Positions 16,098 to 25,217 of a stretch of 52,910 nucleotides of DNA are shown in pieces. The DNA comes from Bacillota bacterium (lineage in GTDB: Bacteria > Bacillota > Clostridia > Peptostreptococcales > Anaerovoracaceae), in the NCBI GenBank assembly GCA_021769295.1, contig JAETTD010000017.1, positions 1 through 52,910 of the forward strand, read 5' to 3'. Position 1 is the stretch's first letter. The number at the start of each line of letters is the position of its first letter. Made by a program: the position numbers and the translations under genes. The notes under the pieces are model-generated. The model saw only the letters and a list, made by a program, of their open reading frames with translations, did not search any database and was not told where the DNA came from.

Positions 16098-17579
16098 TCA
16101 GGAGAGGCTCGCCTTCACATCTGCCAGTCGGTCTGCATCCTCCGAATTATGGGTAATCAAAATTACCGTCTTTCCCTCGGTCTCCTTTTTCCACAGCCTT
16201 TCAATTATCCTTTTTTTCAAAGTTTCATCAAGACCTCTGAAAGGCTCGTCCAATATCATCAGATTGGAATCTGCCAGAAATGTTCTGCCTATGGCAACCC
16301 TGTGGCTCATACCGCCGCTTAGAGCAGCGGGCAGCTGCCACAACACATCCTCTATTTCCAGAGATTTTGCCATGTCAAATATCATATCGCAGTTTGGCGA
16401 TTTATTTTCACGCACCAGCCCCAAGGCCAAATTATCATATACATTTAGCCATGGAACAAGCCTGTCCTCCTGAAACAGATATGAAAGCTTATGGCTTCCG
16501 CTGTATTCTATATGACCACTGTCCATATTTTCAACCATTGCCAAAATCCTTGCCACGGTGGTCTTTCCCTGTCCCGAAGGCCCCATAAGAGCCGTAATTC
16601 TTCCTTCTTTAAAATCAAAAGTAAAATCGTCTAATACCGATTTATCTCCGTATTTCTTGCAGACGCTGCAAAACGAAACGGTGGGAGGCTTTTGAGAAGT
16701 CTGATTTGTGTGCTCGAACGAAGCGTCCACACCTCCGGTTCTTATATCGGATTTGCTGTTTTTTGCTTTCATGTCGCCCGCCTTGCACTCTGAAAACAGC
16801 TTGCTTCCTCTGTAATCTTTTTGGCCTGTATGTGACAGACATATATTTATAATCTTTTCCACCGTCAGGCTCAAGACTACTATCACCAGTATATATGCAA
16901 ACAACTGCGGCGTTTCCAGATAATACTTTGCGCTCAGCATTTCATAGCCGAGGGAGAATTTCGGTATGGACAGAACTTCCGCCGCAACCACAGCTTTCCA
17001 GCTCAGGCCTGCTATAAGCCTGACAGAGGCCTTGATTTGCGGTTCTATGCTTGGGATATACATGTACTTCATGGTCTGCCATTCGGTAAACCAATAGACC
17101 TTTGCAAGCTCCAAAAGCTCTGCCGGCATTGAATCCAGTCCCTCCAGTATGTTGGTATATACCACAGGGAAGCACATCAAAAAGCAGACGATAATTGCCA
17201 CTATGTCGGCCTTTGCCAGAAGAATGACGTATATTATTATGGCCATAACGGGAACAGCCTTGAAGAATCCCACAGGTAAAGTCAAGACACGGCGAAGCCA
17301 TGCGCTTTTATATGCCCCGAAAGCTGCCGCTGCACCGATTACAAAAGACAGCGCCATTGCTGACAGGCAGCGCAGCATGGTCCATGAAATGTTCAGATAA
17401 AACTTTGTTTCCCCTGCAAGCCCCAAAAGAGCCTCTGCCGTCTGCCATGGGCTTGGCAGCAACAGAGGATTATTGACAAGCATGGCTCCAATCTGCCATA
17501 TAACAAGCCAAAATAGGCAGACTACTGCCTGCCTGCCTATTTTCTCATATTTTGTTTTCTTAGTAGTACAATTTTTCAT
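16098..17579 (-). CDS. Fused ABC transporter: SsuC/TauC-like permease plus SsuB-like ATPase in one chain
   Basis: Residues 1-250 are a six-segment BPD_transp_1 permease with the ATPase-contacting loop at about 146-180 (ELLELAKVYWFTEWQTMKYM). Residues 255-298 are a polar linker. Residues 299-493 are an ATPase with Walker A GPSGQGKT (333-340), signature LSGGM (420-424), Walker B LMILDEP (440-446) and switch His477. These are normally two proteins; here the frame is open throughout, with all ATPase motifs intact. It overlaps the binding-protein gene by 20 bp. Likely substrates of the family are sulfonates, taurine or thiamine-pyrimidine precursors. Confidence 0.88.
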   Translation of the reverse strand: MKNCTTKKTKYEKIGRQAVVCLFWLVIWQIGAMLVNNPLLLPSPWQTAEALLGLAGETKFYLNISWTMLRCLSAMALSFVIGAAAAFGAYKSAWLRRVLTLPVGFFKAVPVMAIIIYVILLAKADIVAIIVCFLMCFPVVYTNILEGLDSMPAELLELAKVYWFTEWQTMKYMYIPSIEPQIKASVRLIAGLSWKAVVAAEVLSIPKFSLGYEMLSAKYYLETPQLFAYILVIVVLSLTVEKIINICLSHTGQKDYRGSKLFSECKAGDMKAKNSKSDIRTGGVDASFEHTNQTSQKPPTVSFCSVCKKYGDKSVLDDFTFDFKEGRITALMGPSGQGKTTVARILAMVENMDSGHIEYSGSHKLSYLFQEDRLVPWLNVYDNLALGLVRENKSPNCDMIFDMAKSLEIEDVLWQLPAALSGGMSHRVAIGRTFLADSNLMILDEPFRGLDETLKKRIIERLWKKETEGKTVILITHNSEDADRLADVKASLS

Positions 17580-18540
17580 CAGGTAATTTTCCGCCTATTG
17601 ATGCGGGATTCATTTCAAACAAAGTCTCATTAAAGGTTTTGAGCATTGATGCACCTTTTTCTGCGTCGTCGCCTGCGTATAAAACGATATGGCAGTTAGG
17701 AATGGCCTTTTTTGCTATCTCCGCCTTTCCTATAAAACCTTTTTCAACTATTAGGGCAACCGCTTCGTCGGATGCCTCGTTGATGTAATCAACGGATTTT
17801 TCAAGGTCGCTGAGAAGAACCTTCAAATCCCCTTCTCTTTCTTCAACGAAGGACTTTCTTGCTATCAAAACGCCCATAGGCAATTCTTCTCCCGTAGCGT
17901 CCTCCCACAGTTCATTCAAATCGAACAAATCTTTTACGGAATCCTTTCCGGCTGACAGTGCAGTAGATACAAAAGGTTCCGGTACCATGGCTATAGTACC
18001 TTCTTCACTCAGCAGTTTTGTGTTGACTTCCGAATGGTTGGCAAGCCACTGAACATTTACATCCTCATAAATTTTCAGTCCGTTATCTTCAAGGATTTTT
18101 TGCAGAACATACTCCGGTGTTCCTCCCTGGCCGCTTGCAACTATGGTCTTTCCCTTTAAGTCCTCAACGCTTTCAATATCTGTATTGTTTCCCAGTATAT
18201 GAAGCATTCCGAGGACTATAGGGCTTACTGCCACAATTTCTCCTTCGGTTTTATTGTAAAGAACCGCAGCAAGGTTTGACGGCACTGCGGCCACATCAAC
18301 TTCTCCGCTGACTACCTTGGCGGTAATATCCGTTGGAGCCTGATAAGTGGTTATATCATACTTATCTTCCATATCGATAAGCTGCGCCGTTGCCATACCT
18401 GTAGGGCCGTTTAAAGCCGCAATGTTAATGACTTCCGTTACGGAATCAGGTACGTCCTCTTCTTTTGAACATCCTGTAAACATTGTGAATGTAAGGGCAA
18501 ATATAAGCCCTAAAATCATTGTTTTCTTTAAAAGTTTCAT
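17560..18540 (-). CDS. ABC transporter substrate-binding lipoprotein (SsuA/THI5-like)
   Basis: The 326-residue lipoprotein has lipobox MFTGC near residue 24. The mature part reads NIAALNGPTGMATAQLID, KVVSGEVDVAAVPSNLAAVL and GKTIVASGQGGTPEYVLQKI, the two-lobe pattern of NMT1/THI5/SsuA receptors. It delivers the ligand to the fused permease-ATPase whose gene overlaps its 3' end. The ATG at 18540 follows GAGAGGT; an ATG 24 nt upstream lacks a good site. The ligand is unknown. Confidence 0.88.
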   Translation of the reverse strand: MKLLKKTMILGLIFALTFTMFTGCSKEEDVPDSVTEVINIAALNGPTGMATAQLIDMEDKYDITTYQAPTDITAKVVSGEVDVAAVPSNLAAVLYNKTEGEIVAVSPIVLGMLHILGNNTDIESVEDLKGKTIVASGQGGTPEYVLQKILEDNGLKIYEDVNVQWLANHSEVNTKLLSEEGTIAMVPEPFVSTALSAGKDSVKDLFDLNELWEDATGEELPMGVLIARKSFVEEREGDLKVLLSDLEKSVDYINEASDEAVALIVEKGFIGKAEIAKKAIPNCHIVLYAGDDAEKGASMLKTFNETLFEMNPASIGGKLPDEKLYY

Positions 18541-18566
18541 ATAAGTACCTCTCTTTCTTTCCAAAG

Positions 18567-18812
18567 TTAAACTTTGGAATATACGGTTTTGGTACTGACT
18601 CCCGATAATGCACCGAGCTTTCCTGAGAGGGCGCTGATAGCACCCATAGGGCCGTCTATCGCCACGCTGATAACAGAGATTTCCTTCGCTCCATATGGAA
18701 TTCCCATACGACCGATAATATATTCTCTATACTGATGCAGCAATGCGTTTATCTTTTCTGCCGCTTTGATGTCCTCAACAATTATGCTGATTACCGCTAC
18801 TCTTGTTTCCAT
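18567..18812 (-). CDS. TM1266-type small ACT/NikR-C-like regulator
   Basis: The 81-residue protein matches the family labelled putative iron-only hydrogenase system regulator: METRVAVISIIVEDIKAAEK at the N-terminus and YIIGRMGIPYGAKEISVISV with VDGP-like IDGPMGAISALSGKLG. It has no DNA-binding domain and probably binds a small ligand. It is normally found with [FeFe]-hydrogenase maturation genes; here it heads an ABC transporter operon (26 bp before the receptor gene). GGGAGG precedes the start. Confidence 0.85.
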   Translation of the reverse strand: METRVAVISIIVEDIKAAEKINALLHQYREYIIGRMGIPYGAKEISVISVAIDGPMGAISALSGKLGALSGVSTKTVYSKV

Positions 18813-18828
18813 ATCATCGCCTCCCTTT

Positions 18829-18916
18829 CAAAAAAATCAGACGCCAAAAAATATCGGCGCCCGTCGCTTAAGTTTTATATAGCCTTTCCCCTCAGAAAAA
18901 CCTTCGGGCGTCAGTA
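18829..18916 (-). promoter_or_regulatory. Structured leader or long-loop terminator between tagO and the TM1266-type gene
   Basis: On the minus strand GACGCC(CG) (about 18915-18908) can pair with GGCGTC (about 18845-18840), which is followed by TGATTTTTTT. The same 5' arm can instead pair with CGGGCG at about 18862-18857. Two mutually exclusive pairings ending in a T-tract, just upstream of a transporter operon, resemble an attenuator or riboswitch, but it fits no class I can recall. It may simply be the tagO terminator. Confidence 0.35.
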
Positions 18917-18919
18917 CAT

Positions 18920-19978
18920 TTATAATTTATTTTTCAGTTTGTCTTCTTCGTTTTTTATCTGCGGTACGGTATGCTTGGCATCCGTCAAAAAGATGTATAT
19001 ATACATCAAAGTTACGGCGCCGAGGCCTGCCGTTTCCATATACAAACCTCTGCTGAAAGTTACCGCCGCTATTCCCATTATGGCGGTTATGCCGTAAAGC
19101 ATAAGAGTTGCTCTGCGCTGTCCGTATCCCAGACTCATGAGTCTGTGATGAAGGTGTCCCTTATCGGCTTCCATTATAGGCCGCTTGTTTACAAATCGTC
19201 TGAATATTGCAAATGCCGTATCGAATATAGGCACTCCAAGCACCAGAACGGGAATTATTACAGCCATAAAAGTTGCGCTCTTTACGGTTCCCAAGGTGGA
19301 CAGGGTCGACAGCATAAATCCCAAGTACAGCGAGCCTCCGTCTCCCATGAAAATCTTTGCCGGATAAAAATTAAACGGTAAAAAGCCGAGGCAAGAGCCG
19401 GCAAGAGCCAGCATAGCTGCCGCAACGGGATAAGTCCCGTGAATATAGGCGGTATAAGCTATGCACAAAGACGCAATGGCAGCGGTTCCCGTTGCCAGAC
19501 CGTCAAGGCCGTCCACCAGATTTATGGTATTTGTTATACCCACTATCCACAATATGGTAATGATAAAGCAAACCACATCTCCCAACTGGCTGTTGCCCTC
19601 TCCGAAAAAGTTTGTAATAAACTCTATACGGATATGCCAAATATACATTATTACTGCCACCAAAGTCTGTCCTGCAAACTTAATTTTTGCAGATAAGTTG
19701 GAGACGTCATCGACAATTCCCAAAATATATATGAGCGTTCCGCCAAGCAGAATCTTTGATATTCGTGGATCAAAGTTCAAAAATATAAGCATTGCTGCGG
19801 CGCTGCCTGCAAAAATGGCCAGACCGCCGAACCTCGGCATCACCTTTGTATGCATTCTTCTGTTATCCAGAGGTACATCCACTGCGCCTATCTTTGGAGC
19901 CAATTTAATCGCCAAAGGTGTTACCGCAATCGAAACCACCAGCGCAACCAAAAAGGTAATCCATAACGTACTGTACAT
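18920..19978 (-). CDS. tagO: Undecaprenyl-phosphate GlcNAc-1-phosphate transferase (TagO/WecA family)
   Basis: The integral membrane enzyme loads GlcNAc-1-phosphate onto undecaprenyl phosphate, starting teichoic acid or other wall-polymer synthesis. The 352 residues contain about ten membrane segments, DVPLDNRRMHTKVMPRFGG, NLVDGLDGLATG with the catalytic Asp pair region, and MGDGGSLYLGFML. The His-rich cytoplasmic loop KGHLHHRLMSLG is typical of WecA/TagO rather than MraY. It follows comEB by 26 bp. Confidence 0.92.
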   Translation of the reverse strand: MYSTLWITFLVALVVSIAVTPLAIKLAPKIGAVDVPLDNRRMHTKVMPRFGGLAIFAGSAAAMLIFLNFDPRISKILLGGTLIYILGIVDDVSNLSAKIKFAGQTLVAVIMYIWHIRIEFITNFFGEGNSQLGDVVCFIITILWIVGITNTINLVDGLDGLATGTAAIASLCIAYTAYIHGTYPVAAAMLALAGSCLGFLPFNFYPAKIFMGDGGSLYLGFMLSTLSTLGTVKSATFMAVIIPVLVLGVPIFDTAFAIFRRFVNKRPIMEADKGHLHHRLMSLGYGQRRATLMLYGITAIMGIAAVTFSRGLYMETAGLGAVTLMYIYIFLTDAKHTVPQIKNEEDKLKNKL

Positions 19979-20004
19979 ATTGCTGTGACTCCTTAAAATT
20001 ACTC

Positions 20005-20448
20005 CTATAGTTTTTCTATCTCAAGCCCTGCTTCATCCAAAATGGAGGCTGCCAGCTCATCAGGATAGCCTTCTCTTATCACAATCCTGCTTATTCCTGC
20101 ATTTATAATCATCTTTGCACATATGGCGCAAGGCTGATGAGTTATGTAAATGGTTCCTCCTTCTATACCATGACCCATGGCCGCTGCCTGAATGATAGCA
20201 TTCTGCTCTGCATGAAGGGCCATACAGAGCTCATGTCTTTGTCCCGACGGCACATTGAGCTGCTGTCTTATGCATCCGCCTCTCTCTTCACAGTGCATTA
20301 TTCCTCTCGGCGCTCCGTTATATCCGGTGGCAATGGCATGCCTGTCCTTAACGATAACCGCTCCCACCTGCCTTCTCATGCAGGTAGACCTTTTGGCAGT
20401 CAGTTCTGCCATTTCCATAAAATATTCATCCCATGACGGTCGTTTCAT
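20005..20448 (-). CDS. comEB: dCMP/cytidine deaminase family protein (ComEB-like)
   Basis: The zinc deaminase probably converts dCMP to dUMP, feeding thymidylate synthesis. The 147 residues hold the HAE motif (His79, Glu81) and PCAIC (Cys107, Cys110) for zinc and catalysis. [20 protein letters not shown] is typical of the dCMP deaminase branch. It lies 11 bp after truA and before tagO in one minus-strand run. Confidence 0.92.
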   Translation of the reverse strand: MKRPSWDEYFMEMAELTAKRSTCMRRQVGAVIVKDRHAIATGYNGAPRGIMHCEERGGCIRQQLNVPSGQRHELCMALHAEQNAIIQAAAMGHGIEGGTIYITHQPCAICAKMIINAGISRIVIREGYPDELAASILDEAGLEIEKL

Positions 20449-20459
20449 TTCTGCTTCTC

Positions 20460-21230
20460 CTATTCGTAATAAACTTCGACCAGATACAGTCCTTCCGCCG
20501 GGGCCTTATGTCCGGCTCGCTGTCTCTGCTTTGATTTCAATATTTCTTTTAATTCATCTGCATCACGCCTGCCAAGTCCTACTTCCGCCAAGGTCCCGGC
20601 TATGATGCGCACCATATTATATAGAAATCCGTCTCCTGCAATTTCAATGACTATATCTGTGCCCTGCCTGAAAATCTCTAAGCTGTACACGGTTCTTACG
20701 GTGGTTTCTCTTACCTGGCCTCCTGCCGACTGAAAACATGCAAAATCATGTGTTCCGATTATATACGAAGCCGCATTTTGCATCGCTTTGACATCAAGAG
20801 GTTTCATTATCTGATAGCAGTGCTTTCTGCGGAAAACATCGGGCTCACTTGAATTGTTTATTATATAGCGATATTTTTTTCCTCTCGAATCAAATCGGGC
20901 ATGAAAGTTTAGAGGCTTTTCTTCTACCGACAAAATCCGCACATCGCCGATAACATCCGCCGGTCTTTTTCCTCCTGACAGAATGTTGTTGGCCGCAACC
21001 ATTATTCTGTCAGTGGGAATTCCGTATTCACCTTTGAACGAAGCTCTCTGTCCCAACGCATGAACTCCTGCGTCGGTACGGCTTGTCCCGTTAAGTGTCA
21101 CCGGCTTTCCGCACACTTTTGACAACGCCGCCTCCAGTTCACCCTGCACGGTTCTTACTCCCGGCTGTCTTTGCCACCCATAAAAATCGCTTCCGTCATA
21201 TTCTATTGTAAGTAAAAAATTTCTTTCCAT
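20460..21230 (-). CDS. truA: tRNA pseudouridine(38-40) synthase
   Basis: TruA modifies the anticodon arm of many tRNAs. The 256-residue protein has the catalytic Asp53 in [26 protein letters not shown] near the start, and [20 protein letters not shown] near the end. The length is standard. The yhbY stop codon lies 7 bp upstream. Confidence 0.96.
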   Translation of the reverse strand: MERNFLLTIEYDGSDFYGWQRQPGVRTVQGELEAALSKVCGKPVTLNGTSRTDAGVHALGQRASFKGEYGIPTDRIMVAANNILSGGKRPADVIGDVRILSVEEKPLNFHARFDSRGKKYRYIINNSSEPDVFRRKHCYQIMKPLDVKAMQNAASYIIGTHDFACFQSAGGQVRETTVRTVYSLEIFRQGTDIVIEIAGDGFLYNMVRIIAGTLAEVGLGRRDADELKEILKSKQRQRAGHKAPAEGLYLVEVYYE

Positions 21231-21237
21231 AGACGAT

Positions 21238-21534
21238 TTATGCTTTAGGCAAAATTATCTGTTTATTCTCTTTGGATTCTCTGTATAAAGTAAACTTTCT
21301 GCCGATTGCCTGCACAAACTCTGCGCCGAGAGGTTCAAGCAGGTCATTTGCAACCTCTTTCGGAGTGAGAAGACATCCTTCTTGCAGCTTAACTTTTATC
21401 AGTTCCCTTGCCTCAAGGCAATCGTCAATTTCCTTAATCACATTTTCCGTAACGCCTGCCTTGCCTATATATACCACCGGGTCAAGGCTATGAGCCATGG
21501 ATTTTAAAAAACTTCTCTGTTTGCTCGTTATCAT
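21238..21534 (-). CDS. yhbY: CRS1-YhbY family RNA-binding protein
   Basis: The 98-residue KH-like protein binds pre-ribosomal particles in other bacteria. It shows the family pattern: LKSMAHSLDPVVYIGKAGVT, LEARELIKVKL and an IGRKFTLYR C-terminal strand. It is in the same minus-strand run as truA and lies 13 bp after the prepilin peptidase gene. Confidence 0.92.
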   Translation of the reverse strand: MITSKQRSFLKSMAHSLDPVVYIGKAGVTENVIKEIDDCLEARELIKVKLQEGCLLTPKEVANDLLEPLGAEFVQAIGRKFTLYRESKENKQIILPKA

Positions 21535-21547
21535 CTTTTTACCTTTC

Positions 21548-22267
21548 CTACAAATATACCATAATATTATACCCTATTTCATGCAAAATGACCAGACAAA
21601 TCGCAGCAGATACCGCTATATAAGGTACAAGCGGCCGTTCTTCACCCGGTTTTATGCGTTTTCTTGCTGCCAGATATGCGATATGGCCAACGCTTAAAAA
21701 AACCGAAAGGACAAACACGCATAAAATTCCTTTTACGCCCATGCATAGACCCAGGGCCCCGAAGACTTTTATGTCGCCTCCGCCCAGTGAATCTCTCTTG
21801 TATATCAGCTTTCCCAAAAGCCCTATGGTCAGCATTATTGCAAATCCCACGAGCCCTCCCCATATACCTTCAAAAGGGCCTCCCTCGTGGTGGGGAACAA
21901 ATCCGACGGCTGCAACCATAAGCAGGATTACAAACTGGTCGGGCACTATCATATATTTTATATCGGCGATAGCCATTTCCATGAGAATCCAGCATGTCAT
22001 CAGGGCGATGAGGGCATATGCCGGGTTTTCAAATCCAAGCTTTATCGCAGCCAACACATAAAGGCACGAAAAGCAGTATTTCCAAGGAGTGCTTTTTATT
22101 CTCTGATATGTGGAATGCAAAAGCTCTTCGTCAGGTTCTTTGCCGTAGTCACACAGCCATTTCCCGGGAATCCTATTGAAAACCCACACAGCGCTGTTGC
22201 CCAATATAATCCCCGATAATATGGCAACGACGCAAATTATAATTGCTTTAGCATATTCTGCAATCAT
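21548..22267 (-). CDS. A24-family prepilin peptidase
   Basis: The aspartyl membrane protease cleaves leader peptides of type IV pilin-like proteins. The 239 residues are mostly membrane helices. The two catalytic aspartates are in ADIKYMIVPDQ and GGGDIKVFGALG. The cytoplasmic N-terminal region is short and lacks the paired CxxC zinc motifs of classic PilD, so N-methylation is doubtful. No pilin or assembly gene is in the window. Confidence 0.88.
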   Translation of the reverse strand: MIAEYAKAIIICVVAILSGIILGNSAVWVFNRIPGKWLCDYGKEPDEELLHSTYQRIKSTPWKYCFSCLYVLAAIKLGFENPAYALIALMTCWILMEMAIADIKYMIVPDQFVILLMVAAVGFVPHHEGGPFEGIWGGLVGFAIMLTIGLLGKLIYKRDSLGGGDIKVFGALGLCMGVKGILCVFVLSVFLSVGHIAYLAARKRIKPGEERPLVPYIAVSAAICLVILHEIGYNIMVYL

Positions 22268-22336
22268 ATCTCATTCCTTTCACTTTCCCTTTGCATAAAC
22301 ATTGTATCACATTATCCGGGATTCTCCTACATAAAA

Positions 22337-22745
22337 AGGAGCTGTCGCACAGCCAACTTAAAAATCGGCTGTGTAAAGCCGGCGGCGAGCAGGTTAGTGA
22401 GCGGCGAAATTGCCGTAAACCTTAAATTTTCTTTGAATTGCGGCATTTTGACTGGGGTGATAAGGTTCAAATTGCCGCAAAGTTCGCAATTTCTTTTAAA
22501 TACGGCATTTTATAAGCCGTAAAAAGGGTAAAAATGCCGTAAATTTGAAATTTTTCTTGGTTTCCGGCCTTTTGGAGGGAAGTAAGATAGCAAAAGTGCC
22601 GCAAATGAGAGATTTTCTCAAATTTGCGGCACTTTACAATTCAGACGGTTGCGGAGACACCATTTCAGTAACTTTAACATTATTGTGTGATTTCACAGAA
22701 TCGTGTTATATGGCGCAGTCGCTCCGTCCTACTTTTCAGTTAAAC
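22337..22745 (+). repeat. Repeat element R2: inverted-repeat ends and four 62-bp hairpin units
   Basis: The left end (about 22339) reads GAGCTGTCGCACAGCCAACT, complementary to the right ends of R1 and R3. Units are 22408-22470, 22471-22532, 22533-22594 and 22595-22656. The module with GTGATTTCAC follows at about 22670-22715. The right end stops after ACTTTTCAGTTAA, so the right inverted repeat is shortened. It lies 15 bp beyond the stop of the minus-strand AIM24-family gene. Confidence 0.88.
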
Positions 22746-22759
22746 TTCAGATGAAATTT

Positions 22760-23437
22760 TTATTTTGAAGGCACAAACGGAACTATTGCTCCCGCTACGG
22801 TGCTTATAGGCATGGTCTGCAATACGACTTTGCCCGGTCCCGTAACTACGGTGTTAAATATACCTTCTCCGCCGAAAAGCATGTTCTTAACGCCCTTTAC
22901 GGAAACAACATCCATGGTGCAGGTTGAGTCCATCATGGCCAGATATCCGGTGTCTATAACTATCTTCTGGCCAGGTGCCAAATCATACTCAATTGCGTGG
23001 CCGTCTATTTCCACAAAAGCCGTACCGTTTCCTGACAGCTTCTGCATTATAAATCCTTCGCCTCCGAAGAATCCGGCTCCTATTTTCTTCTGGAAAAATA
23101 CAGAAAGAGTTACACTTTCTTCGCTGGCCAGAAATGCGCTTTTCTGAACTATAACCGGTTTTTCGGGCGTTATTTCTATAGGAAGAATCGTACCCGGAAA
23201 GCTTGATGCAAATGCAATCATTCCGTCTCCGCCTTCTGCGGTGTAGCGATTCTGAAACAGCGATTCTCCTGAAAACATGCGTCCCAGAGCCTTTCCCACT
23301 CCGCCGTTGCTGGTGGTTTCCATTTTCATGTTAGGGCTCATCCAGCTCATGCTTCCTTTTTCGGTTATCATACATTCTCCGTCTTTTACATCACAAATTA
23401 CTACAGGCAACGGAGTTCCCTCAATTTTATACTGCAT
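22760..23437 (-). CDS. AIM24-family protein (TIGR00266)
   Basis: The 225-residue beta-rich protein matches the TIGR00266/AIM24 family: MTTSNGGVGKALGRMFSGES-like segment at 48-67 and FFGGEGFIMQKLSGNGTAFV, with LFGGEGIFNTVVTGPGKVVL later. Its biochemical role is not known in bacteria. The start at 23437 follows AAAGGAGC; an ATG 24 nt upstream overlaps glnS. It lies 14 bp after glnS and is probably co-transcribed. Confidence 0.85.
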   Translation of the reverse strand: MQYKIEGTPLPVVICDVKDGECMITEKGSMSWMSPNMKMETTSNGGVGKALGRMFSGESLFQNRYTAEGGDGMIAFASSFPGTILPIEITPEKPVIVQKSAFLASEESVTLSVFFQKKIGAGFFGGEGFIMQKLSGNGTAFVEIDGHAIEYDLAPGQKIVIDTGYLAMMDSTCTMDVVSVKGVKNMLFGGEGIFNTVVTGPGKVVLQTMPISTVAGAIVPFVPSK

Positions 23438-23451
23438 ACAAATGCTCCTTT

Positions 23452-25077
23452 CTATTTCCACGAACTTTTTAGTCCCACAATTTCATTAAATACAGGCTCT
23501 TGGGCTGTATGAAGTTTAGAATCCGCAACAAAATATCCATGTCTGAAGAACTGGAATCTTTCTCCCGGTTTTGCATCCTTGATAGATGCTTCGCCGTAGG
23601 CTTTCAAGACATGTATCGTTTCATCGTTTTTTACCATTTCTCCCTTTTCATCTTCTTTAAGAAGATATTCGTATTGGCGAATGGTTACAGGCACTGCGTT
23701 TTTCGCATCGACAAAGTGAATGGTGCCTTTGACCTTACGTCCCTCAAATCCGCTTCCGCTTCTTGTTTCAGGGTCATAAGTACAGTGTATTTCCTTTATG
23801 CTTCCGTCTTCGTTTTTTACAAAATCGGTGCATGTTATAAAATAGGCGCCTTTCAGTCTGACTTCATTGCCCGGGAAAAGCCTGAAATACTTCTTTGGAG
23901 GTTCTTCCATAAAGTCGGCTCCGTCAATCCACAGTTCCCTTGAAAAAGTAACTTGTCTCGTTCCCATTTCAGGCACCTGTGCATTGTTGTCTATGTCGCA
24001 CAGTTCCGACTGTCCTTCAGGATAATTTGTAATGATTACCTTTACAGGATTAAATATTACATTGCGGCTTTCCACTTTTCCTTTTAAGTCTTCCCTTACG
24101 CAATGTTCAAGCTGTGCAATGTCCACCGTGCTGTTGGATTTTGCAACGCCTATGGTTTCGCAGAAGGTTCTGACCGCTTCCGGAGTATAGCCTCTGCGGC
24201 GGATTCCCGCTATGGTCGGCATTCGTGGGTCATCCCAGCCTTCTACCGTTCCGTCTTCCACCATGGCTTTAAGATACCTCTTTGACATAACTGTGTTGGT
24301 CAGATTAAGTCTGGCAAATTCTATCTGCTGAGGCGGCTCAGGCCACCAGCCCACTTCTTTAAGAACCCAGTCGTAAAGCGGCCTGTGGTCCTCAAATTCC
24401 AATGTGCAAATGGAATGGGTAATTCCTTCTATTGCATCCTCTATCGGATGAGCAAAATCGTACATAGGATAGATGCACCACTTATCTCCCGTATTGTGGT
24501 GAGGTGCATGGGCTATTCTGTATATGATAGGGTCTCTCATATTTATGTTAGGCGATGACATGTCGATTTTGGCTCTCAGCACCTTTTCGCCGTCGCCGTA
24601 TTTGCCCTCTTTCATCTCTTCGAAAAGCTTAAGATTTTCCTCAACGCTTCTGTTTCTGTAAGGGCTTTCCTTGCCCGGCTCTTTGAGGGTTCCTCTGTAT
24701 TCTTTTATTTGCTCTCCGCTCAAGTCACATACAAAGGCCTTGCCCTTTTTTATAAGCTCAACGGCAGCCTCGTACATCTGGTCAAAATAATCCGACGCCC
24801 AGAGTCTTTTATCCCATTGAAATCCCAGCCATTTTACGTCTTCTTCTATGGAATCCACATATTCTACGTCCTCTTTGACAGGGTTGGTATCGTCATATCT
24901 TAAATTGCATTTTCCGCCGTATTTGGCAGCTGTCGAAAAGTTAAGGCAAATCGACTTGGCATGACCTATGTGCAAATATCCGTTAGGTTCCGGCGGGAAA
25001 CGTGTGCATACCTTTTCTCCGTATTTTTTGCTTTCTAAATCTTTTTCAATAATATCATGAATAAAATTATCAGCCAT
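23452..25077 (-). CDS. glnS: Glutaminyl-tRNA synthetase
   Basis: The 541-residue class I synthetase charges tRNA-Gln directly. [15 protein letters not shown] contains the HIGH motif (36-39) and [10 protein letters not shown] the KMSKS equivalent. The GlnRS/GluRS catalytic core is followed by the anticodon-binding beta barrels ([20 protein letters not shown] region). It is GlnRS, not GluRS, by its N-terminus and [11 protein letters not shown] region. Most Bacillota use the GatCAB amidotransferase route, so a GlnRS is notable. Confidence 0.95.
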   Translation of the reverse strand: MADNFIHDIIEKDLESKKYGEKVCTRFPPEPNGYLHIGHAKSICLNFSTAAKYGGKCNLRYDDTNPVKEDVEYVDSIEEDVKWLGFQWDKRLWASDYFDQMYEAAVELIKKGKAFVCDLSGEQIKEYRGTLKEPGKESPYRNRSVEENLKLFEEMKEGKYGDGEKVLRAKIDMSSPNINMRDPIIYRIAHAPHHNTGDKWCIYPMYDFAHPIEDAIEGITHSICTLEFEDHRPLYDWVLKEVGWWPEPPQQIEFARLNLTNTVMSKRYLKAMVEDGTVEGWDDPRMPTIAGIRRRGYTPEAVRTFCETIGVAKSNSTVDIAQLEHCVREDLKGKVESRNVIFNPVKVIITNYPEGQSELCDIDNNAQVPEMGTRQVTFSRELWIDGADFMEEPPKKYFRLFPGNEVRLKGAYFITCTDFVKNEDGSIKEIHCTYDPETRSGSGFEGRKVKGTIHFVDAKNAVPVTIRQYEYLLKEDEKGEMVKNDETIHVLKAYGEASIKDAKPGERFQFFRHGYFVADSKLHTAQEPVFNEIVGLKSSWK

Positions 25078-25167
25078 TTTCCTTCCTCCGAATCAATTAT
25101 ACTAAGAATTATATCATTAAGATGTAAAATTATCCAGATGCCGTAATAATTTTTTGTGCAAAAACTA

Positions 25168-25196
25168 TTGTTTTGTAAAAAAATATATAATATATT
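25168..25196 (+). promoter_or_regulatory. Candidate promoter of the VanY-like gene
   Basis: TTGTTT (25168-25173), 17-nt spacer, TATATT (25191-25196), then CAGGAGG before the ATG at 25218. The AT-rich 25078-25217 gap contains no gene. Confidence 0.5.
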
Positions 25197-25217
25197 CATA
25201 AATACAGGAGGCAGAAC

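Noticed and set aside
16098-17579. Permease-ATPase fusion as a sequencing frameshift artefact
   Set aside because: The frame is continuous through a linker with ordinary codon use and both domains are complete. An error would have to remove a stop cleanly. Resequencing would still be useful.
18829-18916. TPP, fluoride, preQ1, guanidine or cobalamin riboswitch
   Set aside because: I compared the leader with the remembered consensus of these classes and found no adequate match; CTGAG alone is not enough for TPP.
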